A stretch of 64,000 nucleotides of DNA from Vitis vinifera (lineage: Eukaryota > Streptophyta > Magnoliopsida > Vitales > Vitaceae): positions 4,289,001-4,353,000 of the forward strand of contig NC_081806.1 of the NCBI RefSeq assembly GCF_030704535.1, read 5' to 3'. Below are positions 25,534 to 37,100 of this stretch, piece after piece. A program made the position numbers and the translations under genes. The notes below the pieces were generated by a model. The model worked only from the letters and a program-made list of their open reading frames with translations, searched no databases and was not told the origin of the DNA. Within the stretch, counting starts at the first letter, position 1. Every line of letters starts with the position of its first letter.

Positions 25534-25793
25534 AATAATAATAATAATACCTAAAAACATAAAGTTAGGTGGGAATATTAGGAAAATAGTAGAATTGGGA
25601 AATTGAAAGGGTGCAAGAATTCGTAAATATGTTCACGGAATTATCACACCCAACACACTCTATGATAATTTTCCCTTAAATATTTCTGATGCTTTCTCTC
25701 CCCTCTTTTTATTTGATATCTTCAGAGCTCCTTTAGAACTCAAACTGCCTTCAGTTTTGACTTCATCTGAGAAATCCGTACACTTCCTCAACG

Positions 25794-28700
25794 ATGATCC
25801 TTGGTACCCATATGCATCCGACCCGGTTTCAGATCCAACGGCCATGCGTCCCTCATTCCTCCAATGCCACCCGATATCAGCCGCTTCTTTTGCCGCCAAA
25901 ATTCTCTTCCTTGTCCCCAGGTCCTGCTCCTTTCCTATTTCAGAAATACTTTTCTTGTTTTCAAAAGCAAAAATAGCTGCTTTCACTGCTTCCGTAATCA
26001 TGTTGAGCTTAGCTGCTAAGACACTGCCGCTCTATTTGTTTTGCAGATCGCTATATTGTAGGGTTTCCGATTCGTACGGATTTGAATTTATCATGTATGT
26101 TTGTCGTCATTTACTCTTTTGATTTCAAAATGCAATTTGATTTCTTTCATTGTTTCAATTAATGAATTTCGTTTGTTAAAATTTTCCAGTAACAGTTGCG
26201 AGCACAAGGTTTTCACTGGCCAGATGTGTTTCCAAGAAGTTATCCGAATCGTTGGAACCGGATCAGGATCCGAGTTACGAACCCGAAGAACCATCACAGG
26301 TTATTGCTTTGCTTCTCTGCGAGATTTACAGTTGGGTTTCAAGGAGGGTGGTGGAATTTCAGTTTTTCAATTAAGTATTATATGTTCATTTATTAAATTA
26401 GGCAAATTTTAGGGCCACATGATAGTGGTTCCTTCCAAATTTGTTGCAGATGCGAGGGCAGAAGAAAGCTTCTATTACTGATATCTTGAAGGGAGCCAAC
26501 GGGATTCTGCCTCATGTGGTGCTTGCTAGTACATTGGTGGCACTTATCTATCCACCTTCTTTTACTTGGTTCACAACCAGGTTGTTAAATATTCCTTACA
26601 TATCCATTCCCTCCGGTGGAGGCCTCATGCTCAAATGCACACACAAAAATGGGGTCATGGCCGTAAAATGATAGTTGAGAATTTCAACATGACCTTAAGA
26701 AATCATAAAGATGATCACACATAGAATCCTACATTTTCAACGAGGTAAATATCCCAAATGCTATGATAAGAAGCAAAGAATCATTTCAAATGTTAAGCAT
26801 AACGGGATCCGCAGAATGCGAGCTTTAAAATGCCTGCTTATTAGACATGTATGTTTTTGCTTGAGCTGTGTTGGACATTGGATATTTGATTGTCTATATG
26901 ATCCTGAACATAGAAAAAGCCAAGACTAATCAATCCCTTTTTGGGGTTGTGAGGGATGCTCATTTTGCTATGTTTAAACTACAATTGGGGAAAGAGGGTA
27001 GGTGCTTTTATGTTTTATATCTGGAGCATGGAAAAGATATATTAGACTGCATTACCAGGTGAGGAACTTTGGTGCATCTAATGAGAGATGATTTTAAATT
27101 TGATCTTCCACTAGCCAATCCCTTGTGAGGGATGCTCATTTTGTTATGTTTAAACTACAATTTGGGAAAGAGGGTAGGTGCTTTTATGTTTTATCTTGGG
27201 AGCACGGGAAAGATATATTAGATTGCATTACCATGTAAATTTGATCTCCCACTAATCATTCCCTTTTTTGGGTTGTGAGGGATGCTCATTTTGCTATGTT
27301 TAAACTACAATTTGGGAAAGTGGGTAAGTGCTTTTATGTTTTATCTCTGGAGCATGGAAAAGATATATTAGATTGCATTACCATGTGAAGAACTTTGGTG
27401 CATCTAATGAGAAATGATTTTAAATTTGATCTCCCACTATTACATGGTCAGTTGACTTGGTTCATGTGAGACTAAATTCCTGTATGGGAATAGAATAAAC
27501 TGAACTTTTGTACCAATCATATGCTCTTAATACCTGTATTTGAATCATTTCCAGGTATTATGCTCCTGCATTAGGATTTCTAATGTTTGCAGTTGGGGTT
27601 AATTCAAGTGAAAAGGATTTTCTTGAAGCATTCAATAGACCAATGGCTATATTTGCTGGTTATGTTGGCCAATTTGTTGTGAAGCCTCTCCTGGGATATT
27701 TGTTTGGTACAATTGCAGTAACAATTTTTGGTCTCCCAACTGCTATAGGTAAGGAGTGTAGTTTTTACCTTTTATACACCAAAAAGGAATCTTAAACCAT
27801 TTATTCACCCTGGGGATCCTTGAATCAGGTGCTGGAATCATGTTGACTTCTTGTGTTAGTGGAGCCCAGCTCTCAAATTATGCTACTTTTCTAACAGACC
27901 CGCCAATGGCCCCTCTAAGCATAGTTATGACATCATTATCCACAGCAACGGCAGTTTTTGTCACACCAATTCTGTCACTGTTGCTTATTGGAAAGAGATT
28001 GCCTGTTGATGTAAAAGGAATGGTGTCCAGTATTTCGCAGATTGTAGTTGCACCCATTGCTGCAGGCTTGCTTTTAAATAGGTGGTGTCCCAATTTCAGA
28101 TAATCTTTTTGGCATGAAATCTCAATGAGAAGTTCTAACTGTCTGATATTGTTTGTTTCCACAGGTTCCTTCCCCGAATTTGTAATGCTATTCGGCCATT
28201 TCTGCCTCCACTATCAGTACTTGTGACAGCTTGTTGTGTTGGATCACCGCTTGCTATTAATGTAGAATCTGTTTTGTCCCCTTTCGGTGTAACTGTTTCA
28301 ATGCTCATTATTGCATTTCACTTCACGGCTTTTGTCGCTGGTTATGGCCTCTCTGGCCTTGTTTTCCATGAGGCACCTGATGTAAAAGCACTCCAAAGGA
28401 CACTATCATTTGAGACAGGTTACATACTTCTCCCATGTCATCAATATAATATCTGAAAAATATGTATGAGAACTAATTGAGTTGCTGCCCTTTTCCAGGG
28501 ATGCAAAGTAGTCTTCTGGCTCTTGCACTTGCAAATAGGTTTTTCCAAGATTCACTTGTGGGAGTGCCTCCAGCAATCTCTGTAAGTCTATAATGTGTCA
28601 TATACCAATAAGTCCTCCTTAAAATCACCCCTTCTAATGGAAATGAATATGCACATACATCCTAAGCAAAACAAGCCTCATATTCTAAAGTTGACTTTCT

Positions 28701-29310
28701 GAAAGCTCATAATATCCTATTGAAAATGAGACACTGAAGTCTCAACACCTTGGATTGAATTATGAAAAATGTTTTTTCTTTGTAGTTTGAAAACAGCAGT
28801 GATATTGTTCAAGACAAGGATGATGATAGGCCGCTATGGAATAAAAATAACGGAAGTCAAGTTTTGGTCACAAACATAGCACAATGATAAATAGGGATCT
28901 TGTAGCCAACTCCAAATAGTTGGGATTGCTTGTTGAGTATCAATTTTTCTTCGATGTGCATAAGGTCACTCATTTTCAGAAAAGCATCCTGGATTTAGAA
29001 GGCAGAAATAAATAAATTTACTGTCGAAATTAGCATATGAAATTATATGATATTGTAAGAGCTTTCTTCATTATTTGACCTCATACTACTACTACAACTA
29101 CTATTACGTGAATAAAATAGTGGACATGATATGGCCTCTTTCTCCATGTCTGTATGAAATCAAGTTAACTGGTTTTTCACAACCTTATTTATAAAATTGG
29201 AAGTACTAAAATAAAACCACTATTGCGCTGATTTTCAGGTTGTAATCATGTCTTTGATGGGATTTGCACTTGTCATGGTGTGGGCTAAGAGAAAAGAACC
29301 AGAAGCGTGA
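25794..29310 (+). CDS. Plastid BASS-family sodium/metabolite cotransporter (BASS5/BASS6-like)
   Basis: Eight exons: 25794-25920, 26190-26299, 26450-26580, 27555-27748, 27829-28081, 28165-28418, 28499-28581 and 29239-29310 (1224 nt, 407 residues). All junctions are GT-AG and in phase. The first about 80 residues are rich in Ser/Pro/basic residues with few acids, fitting a chloroplast transit peptide. The rest is the bile acid:sodium symporter fold with about nine or ten hydrophobic helices. The family segments MLTSCVSGAQLSNYATFL and GMVSSISQIVVAPIAAGLL are clear. BASS proteins carry organic acids across the plastid envelope. BASS6 is known for glycolate export and BASS5 for 2-keto acids, so the substrate here is inferred. 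A second in-frame ATG at 25812 is an alternative start. Gene order next to a TVP38-like gene matches At4g22840/At4g22850. Confidence 0.92.
26951..27440. repeat. Three tandem copies of a 150-176 bp unit in BASS intron 3
   Basis: Copies begin at GAGGGATGCTCATTTTG at 26951, 27127 and 27277. Each contains TATGTTTAAACTACAA and AGATATATTAGA. The middle copy is shorter because it lacks part of the segment GGTGCATCTAATGAGA. The repeat is purely intronic. Confidence 0.9.
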
Positions 29311-31116
29311 GAAACAACATATATTTTTCCTTTTAATAAGTGGGTGGTTTTTCTCATCCATTGTCTGAGGTTACACAGTGATCAGGAAAATTTTGAGGGA
29401 AATATGGTTCTTGGCAACTTCATAAAAAGAATGAAGAATCTGGAATGGTCTTGAAAATTTGTAGGCAATGGTAACGGCTGTGCCAATCTTCCTTATAGAA
29501 GGGACAGTGTTGTGACTTCCACTTACAAAGAGATCATACTAATACCTCATTCTCTCAGAAAAGTTATTGCCACTGACACGTGAGCTCAAGAATTCTCTCC
29601 TTGGAATTGGTTTTATCTCATGGACAGTGTAGAAGATGTGGGGAGAAAGGATGGGTTATTCTGCACTTTTTAAGGTACATCCAGACCTTCATCTATTTTG
29701 TATAGTCGTTGCTTTTTTGCCCATTCATCCCTTTTTATATGTTCTGTTCCCAAGATACATTGGGGAGCAGTGGCTCCTCTTGTGATTAGAAGTGGAAGAC
29801 ACACTGTTGAGGTTCCATTGATGTAAGCATTGATATTTATTGTCTAGGAACTCTTTCTGAATGTCAATAAGCTTACAGAACTCTTGATTCACATGCTAAG
29901 GTGCTTTGAAATTGGAGGTTGAAAGCCTTTTCCTTTCCTTCTAGTCTTTTGGTTTGAAATGTGAAGTGGCTAGGACATTTCTCAGAGTTGTGCTACAACT
30001 TGAAAGCACTTTTGTAATTGATGCTGCTGTCTTTGGGGATTTTGGGAAAAAAAAAATACTGTAAGTTCAGAAAATATTTTTTAAATATAACAAGAGATTA
30101 AAATTAAAATTATATTTTCAGAAGACAACTTTCCTATTATGTTAGTTCAAACAAGTTCATAAAGTGTCATTTTGGAGTTTAGATGTCCTCCTTGGAGTTA
30201 CAAATCCAGTTGATAGAACAAGTGCCTTTCTCGAAGATGGGGCTTCCAACGGAAAAAAAAAAAAAAAAAGGGAATAATTCAAGTTTGTTTAGGGATTTTT
30301 TTGAAAACAATGTTTAGGAATTTAAAAAATGTATATATATTTTTTGTTTTTAAAAAGGGAAATTTGGTTTTCATAATTGATTTTTGATAATTTTTTTTCC
30401 TTTTTTTTATAACAAAAAACAGTTTTTTGAGCATGTTTAGTAATTTTTTTTGATAAAAAAAAATAGTTTTTTAAAAATTTGTTATATTTGATAATTTTGT
30501 ATTGCTAAAAAACAGTTTTTTTATGAAATTGTTATAAAAATAGGATATTTTTTATAATATATTTTAACTATTTTCACTTGCTTTCCGACATTATTCAAAA
30601 AATATAATTATACAAATAAAGAAATAGATGAAAAATAAAACATTATTGCTCAAATTTATTTATTTTTTAAATCAGGAATATAGGATATATGTCAAGAAAA
30701 TTCCAAGTTCAAAAGTATTAAAAATTGTTTTTAAAAGTTATTCTCAAAAATAATTTTTTGAGAATTATTTTGAAAGGACTCCCAGAAGCCCAACATTTGT
30801 GAGGCTTGATCAAGCCCAAACCTAAGGGCCCAATCCGATCAGATTAAAGAGAGTAGCCCTTCACTTGAAGCACGATCAATGCACATATCATTTGAGGGCG
30901 TCACGTGGCAAGATCGAGCTCGGTTCTAGAACTGAACATTATCTTGATGAATTTGCTTTACTTCATCAATATATGGATATTATGTATATGTGTATCTTTT
31001 TTTTCATTTGTTTTTACAGAAATGTCCTTAACATATAAGAAAATTCTCAAACAATGCCCCTTCCACCCAGCTTGAAATCCCTGTGACTCGGTGAAAGACA
31101 TCTTCAGAGCCCGACA
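29311..31116. other. Spacer: BASS 3' UTR and Ycf49-like promoter
   Basis: The left part, to about 29900, is a plausible 3' UTR. The stretch 30240-30780 is AT-rich with mirrored words (TTTTTGATAATTTT, AAAACAGTTTTTTGAGCATG) that look like an old MITE related to the one at 58800-59050. A G-box lies at 30902-30907. No coding frame is supported. Confidence 0.55.
30902..30907. promoter_or_regulatory. G-box (CACGTG) upstream of the Ycf49-like gene
   Basis: The sequence is GTCACGTGGCAAG, about 210 bp before the ATG of a plastid-protein gene. CACGTGGC is the classic core bound by bZIP/bHLH factors in light or ABA response. Function here is inferred from position only. Confidence 0.4.
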
Positions 31117-34100
31117 ATGTCAACGGCAACCTTGTTATGTTATCCAAGGATTTTGTCCCCTTCACCTTCATTGGTCCGCACATCGCCTTCTCTTCGGACC
31201 CAGTCTATGAAACCTCCAATGTCTCCAATCCTGCTGAACCAGAAAGTCATGGCTTCACTATTCGGAGCGGGGCTTGCCCTAACCCTAGTGGGACCCGCCT
31301 CTGCTGCAGAGTTACCATTGCTGACTACGCCTCTTCAATTCAGTGAGCCCGCAAATGCTCTATCATTGCCCACGTGGGCCATTCACGTCTCCAGCGTCGT
31401 AGAATGGTGATTAGATTCTCTCTAATTTTGTTCTTGTTATTTTCTTGCCTTTTGTTTGGTTGCTGAGCAAAATGAGGGAAACGGAAGTCCTTTTTGGTCT
31501 TTGAAAGAAAACAAAAACAGTATGAAGAGCTTTAATTTAATTTTTTTTTCTTTTTCGTGTACTTATGATTATCAATGACGTTGTAATTCCCCTAATTTCT
31601 CGTTGTACTTCCCCTAATTGTTTGAATGATAAATTGTTTTCTTTTCAAAAGGATTATAGCTATGATTTTGGTGTGGAAATATGGGGAGCAACCTGGATTT
31701 GAATCTTGGAAGGGTCTCTCTTGGGGTATGGTGAGTGATGCTTCTCAGACTTGAAATTTTAACTATATTTACAGGTTTTAGTAGCTTCTCTGATCTTAAT
31801 TGATGTTTGTGAGATAAGTTATCTCCACCATGAAATTCTATGTTATGTTAATGATTGTCACAAGGTGTTAGTGAGAACCATTACATATTCATTGATGACT
31901 TATCTAAGACACCACATGATCATGCACGACAGAGCCTCTTTTATTTTCTTGAAGTACATCTTCTGAGACGTGCCCATGGTCATGGATTAGGGTAAATATT
32001 ATAACTTTATTGTTCCTCTTGGTTTGCTAAGGCACAACTTCAAAAAAAAATTTTCCCTGAATCGGTGTCATTATCAATAAAAAATGTAGTGATTAGTAAA
32101 CATTAAGCATCTAAAAAGCTACAGTGAAGTATGTAAATGTTCTTGAAAAATGATCGCTGTATAATGGAACAAAATCATTCTAATTCCTGCTTTAAACAAA
32201 GTATACACATTTCAAGCGACATGTAAAAGCCAGTGAAATAATTTTGATCCCATTTGAAGTTTAAGTTGCTCCTTCATTTATTATTTATGCAAGCTTCTTT
32301 CTCTTTTGAGCAGTAATATGGCACAAGGCAACATGAGCACATAGAGAATGCCATTTACAGTTGAGTTTTTTAAGTTTACGATGGTTTGTGATTTTAACGT
32401 TTTCAGTGAATCAGTGGTGGACAAAAGTTACTAGGCTTTATAGATGAAAGAAAGAAAGACTATTACAGACTAAAGGCTTGAAAATTTTGGAGTTACAAGA
32501 ATATTTTGCTTGAATTGTTAACAACGATTTAAGGTTTGGATGGGTTTATGGAAAAAGGAGGGAGTATTATTTGGCCTATGAAATTGGGAGGTTTGAAAGA
32601 TATAAGGAAACGAAGCTTGTGGTTCAAAGTAAGAATAACAGTGGGGAAAATCAGTAGAAGAAGAGAATAAGAGCATTAATGCTTATATTCTTTTTGAACA
32701 GAGGGATGCAGGTATTATGAGAGCTTATCTTTTATCCTAGCCTAATTGTATTGCTTGGTTCAGGTACCCCTGCTTGGTGGAGCATTCTGTGCATGCACAT
32801 GGCATTTCTTTTATAACTCTGAGTCTCTTGAGGTAAGAAAATTCCTATGCTTTGAAGGGGCATTTGGTTAATACAAATGAATGGGCATTTAAACATTTTA
32901 ATATTGAATTTGATAATTAGCTAGCATAGGCATTTAAACATTTAAATATTAAATTTGATTAATCATAACATTGTTATTTTTATTTCCCTCATCAGCATAT
33001 ATATTAGGAAGTTTAGTATTACTGAGACTACTAAACATATGAGAATGGCATATGAAGGAGACTCATTTGATGAAATGAAAACATAAATACTCAAGATACA
33101 TGTATTGTCATTGTCTTATATCAACTAACAAATCATCATTTTCCTGACCTCATAAAATTCCTATTAAAAAGAAACCCTACTGAAGTAAAAAAATAAAAAT
33201 AAAATAGAATTAGTAAGTAAACATTGGACCAAAAAAAATTAGAGAAGAGTTGGTTATACTTTCTATCAAGGAGGAAGCAAAAAAAGTGAGGATGTTTAGT
33301 AAATTTGACTATTATTGAACGACTGGCAGTCTCTTAATACAGATGTTGGCACATGTTGATTGGTGGAAGCTATGTGCTTTGAACAGTGTGGTTAATACAG
33401 TTGAAGAGAAGTCAAATCCATGCTTCCTATTTTCTACCCTAGACTTCCAAGTTTTCACATTTAGCTTGCAAACTAACAGGGCAGCCTATGTTGCATGGGT
33501 TAGCGTATGGATGTCAGTTGTGGATGTATGTCTAGATGTTTGATCCTTCATACCTCCAAATTTTGGGAGACAGGAGACTTGACTAAAAAGAACCTATAGA
33601 TGCTTAGATATGACACAATAAAAGAAAAAGAATATCAGATATGAATCAATTAAAAGCAAAAATATAGCAAAGACATCTTTTTTTTTTTTTTTGATACGTA
33701 AATCGAAATATATTAAGCAAAAAAGGCCAATAGCCACACAGTATACAGGAGATATACAAGGCGACTATAACCTCTCAACAAAAAAACAAAAGAGACCAAG
33801 AAGACCTCACCCCCCCTAGGTGGATGCTAGCCACTCTAAAAAACCTAGAAGGGATATAGAATCCTCTCCAATATCCAATCTAGACCAGCCCCACAAGTTA
33901 CAAACAAAAAAATTCTTTAACTTCTGAATATGTAGCTCACCCCCCTTAAAGGCTAATCTATTCCTTTCTTTCCAAACCGTCCAAAAAATACATAACGGGA
34001 TGGATTTCCAAATTTTTTTCCTTTTTTTCCCCACAAAAGAACCTCTCCAGCTCAATAGGACCTCCTTTACAGTTTCTGGAAAGACCCACTTTACACCTAC

Positions 34101-37100
34101 AAGCCCAAGGACTAATTCCCAAAGGGCTCTAACCACTGTACAGTGAATAAGGATATGATTTACAGATTCTTCTGCACAACCACACAAAAAACAGCAATTC
34201 GGGAGATGCCATCCTCTTCTTTGGAGTCTATCAAGCGTTAACACCTTCTCCCACGATGCCTCCCACGCAAAGAAAGCGACTTTGGTAGGAACACTATTCA
34301 CCCAAATGCTTTTTTCCGGGAAAACAATGTCACTGGGATTGACTAAACCACTGTACGCCATCTTGACTTTATATCTACCGCTTTTTCCTCCCTTCCAAGA
34401 GATTGAATCTTCCTCCAAAGCCGGCCTAAGCCCTCTCAACTTAAGGAGCAGATCTCCTACCATGCCCACCTCCCAGTCATTAAAATTCCTCAAGAATCTT
34501 AGATTCCAACCTCCTTGATCAGAATTCTGGTCCCACATCTCCTCCACCGTAGCATTCCTGTCAACCGCCAAGGCAAAGAGGTGCGGGAAAGATTGAGACA
34601 ACGCTGTACCCGCACACCACACATCAGTCCAGAATCTGATCTTATTGCCCTTCCCCACCCTAAGCTCTAGGCTGTCCCAGCACCATTCATTTTCCTTCAT
34701 AATCTCCTTCCACACCCCTACTCCAAACGCCCCATTAGGTTTTTTAGACCTCCACCCGTATTCTTCTTGCCCATACTTTGCCCAAATCACCTGCTTCCAT
34801 AGGTTCTCTCTTTCACATGCGTATCTCCATATCCATTTACCAAGCAAAGCTTTGTTCATAAGGCCCAGCCTTCTCAAACCCAGCCCACCCCTCCCTTTGT
34901 CCCCACACACTATCTCCCATTTCACCAAGTGTGCTTTCCTCTCCATATTTCCCCCTCCCCATAGGAAGTCTCTTTGTAATTTTTCTAGCCTTCTAACAAC
35001 TATATTGGGCATCCGGAATAGAGACATTTGGTAAATGGGTATGCTGGCCATGGTGCTTTTAATCAGAGTGATTCTCCCACCTTTGGAGATGTATTGCCTT
35101 TTCCATAACGCGAGTCTTCTCCTCACTCTTTCTTCCACCCCGTCCCACATCGAAGAGGCCCTATTAGGAGCCCCTAAAGGTAGGCCCAAGTACTGGGATG
35201 GCAAAGATCCCACACGACACCCTACCTCCGCTGCCAGCTCCTCAATATCATCCACCTCACCCACCGGGATGATTTCACTTTTGCTCAAATTAATCTTTAA
35301 CCCCGAAGCAGCTTCAAACCAGAAGAGAACCCAACTTAAGTGACTCAGGTGCTCTTTGTTGGCCTCACAGAAAATAATTGTATCATCAGCAAAAAATAAA
35401 TGAGAAATGTTCAAAGCACTCTCTCCGCCTTCCCGAATGCTACACCCTGATAGGAAACCCCCTTCCACAGCTCTCCTCAGAAGGATACCCAACACTTCCA
35501 TGCCCATGACGAAGAGGTAAGGAGATAGAGGATCTCCTTGGCGGAGCCCCTTAGTACTCGGAAAGAAACCAGCAGGAACCCCATTCACTAAGACAGAGAA
35601 TCTTGCTGTAGATATACAACTCCACATCCAACCCAACCATTTTTGCCCAAAGCCCATTTTTTGAAGAACTTTCATTAAGAACTGCCAATTCAAGCTGTCA
35701 TAGGCTTTCTCAATGTCCAATTTGCAAATGACCCCCTTCTCTTTTCTTTTTTGCCACGAGTCTATCACCTCATTTGCAATTAGGGAGGCATCAAGAATCT
35801 GTCTACCCATCACAAAGGCATTTTGAGCAGGGGAGACCAATTTCCCAATCACTTTTTTCAGCCTATTAGCCAGTACTTTAGCCAACAATTTATACAACCC
35901 CCCCAAGAGACTAATAGGTCTAAAATCCCCAATATTTTCAGCCCCACCTTTCTTAGGAATCAGGACCAAGAATGTATTATTTCTTATTTTTAATATAGCA
36001 AAGACATCTTTAATAAAAATTCCCCCTTTTTTCTTTCTTATCTTTTATCTTTTCACTAAACTCTCTTTCTTCAATATAACTCTCTGTTAAGGAGCCCTTG
36101 AGGCTTGGCTCAAGTGGTAAAAGGGATGGGAAGGGTTTGTGGGAGGTTCTAGGTTCAAGTCCCAATGGGGACAAAATTTACCTATCACAAAAAAAAAAAA
36201 AAACAAAAAAAAAAAACTCTGTTAAGGAAGTTGAAAGAAAAAAAAGAAATCACGTAAATTCAAACGGCCATATTCAAAGCAAAATAAGACTATTTGACAA
36301 GGACCCCACACTAATACCTATGTTGTGTCCAAATGGCTATGCTGGATAAAGTTGAAGAGTCCAAATGTCATAAAGGGCAACAATAGCTTTAATGTAGAAA
36401 TGGTTGTGGTTTCATTACATGGATTCACAAAATTCATAGGTGGCAAAGGAATCTCTGTCAGGTTGGTTCCAGTTATGCAATGGAAAATGTGTTCTGTCTC
36501 GTTTGATTTACGTTTAAGGAACATCATTCTCTAATTGGGGTGGAGTTCACTGTTCATAATGACTTGGGAATAGTTTGTATTTTCTCATGATTAATCCAAC
36601 TGACCCATATTTGAATGGGTTTGAACTAAGACCGCCGCAGGCTGGATCAGGAATGACCACCCTAGCCAATAGATGTGAGTTTTTTCCTGAGGTGGATAGA
36701 CATGCACATGCTTATGTACAAATGCTAGCACTTTCTGGGACCTCCTCAATCCATTCCATTCAGGTTACAGTGATGGTGTTCTCTATCTAGGATTATCAAT
36801 CACATCTTTCACCGTAGCCCTGGGGCTGTGTCTGGATCCCCTATGAGTGAAATCTGAGGGACTAGTTCCTATGGAGATTCCCCTCAATAGGTATGAGTTT
36901 TTTCCCTAAGGTGGATAGACATGCACATGTTTATGTACATGTGTTAGCTCTTTCTGGGACCTCCTCGATTCAGGTTACAGTGACGGTACATTCTAATCCG
37001 TTCTTTTAGATTGCCATAATTCCATCAACAAATAAATACTTCATGATTAGACTTGTAGCTCGTCAGACTGATCAACAGGTCATCCCAAGTTTTTGTCCTC

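Larger units (their letters stand above)
22340..25675. mobile_element. Candidate larger terminal-inverted-repeat element (3.3 kb)
   Basis: The left end GGGAGAATTACCGTGTAG is mirrored by the right end, which reads inward GGGAAAATTATCATAGAG. Both are followed by a shared (T/G)GGTGTGATAAT word. Flanking 8-mers TTAACTAT (22332-22339) and TTAAATAT (25676-25683) differ at one base. The interior is a stack of AT repeats plus the probable solo LTR, with no transposase. It could be an old nested MULE. Confidence is modest because of AT-richness and the imperfect duplication. Confidence 0.4.

Noticed and set aside
34282..35343. Plus-strand frames of 78-129 residues
   Set aside because: Antisense shadows of the LINE reverse-transcriptase frame.
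36094..36180. A tRNA gene
   Set aside because: It has A and B boxes but no acceptor-stem pairing, and a poly-A tail and target duplication; it is a SINE.
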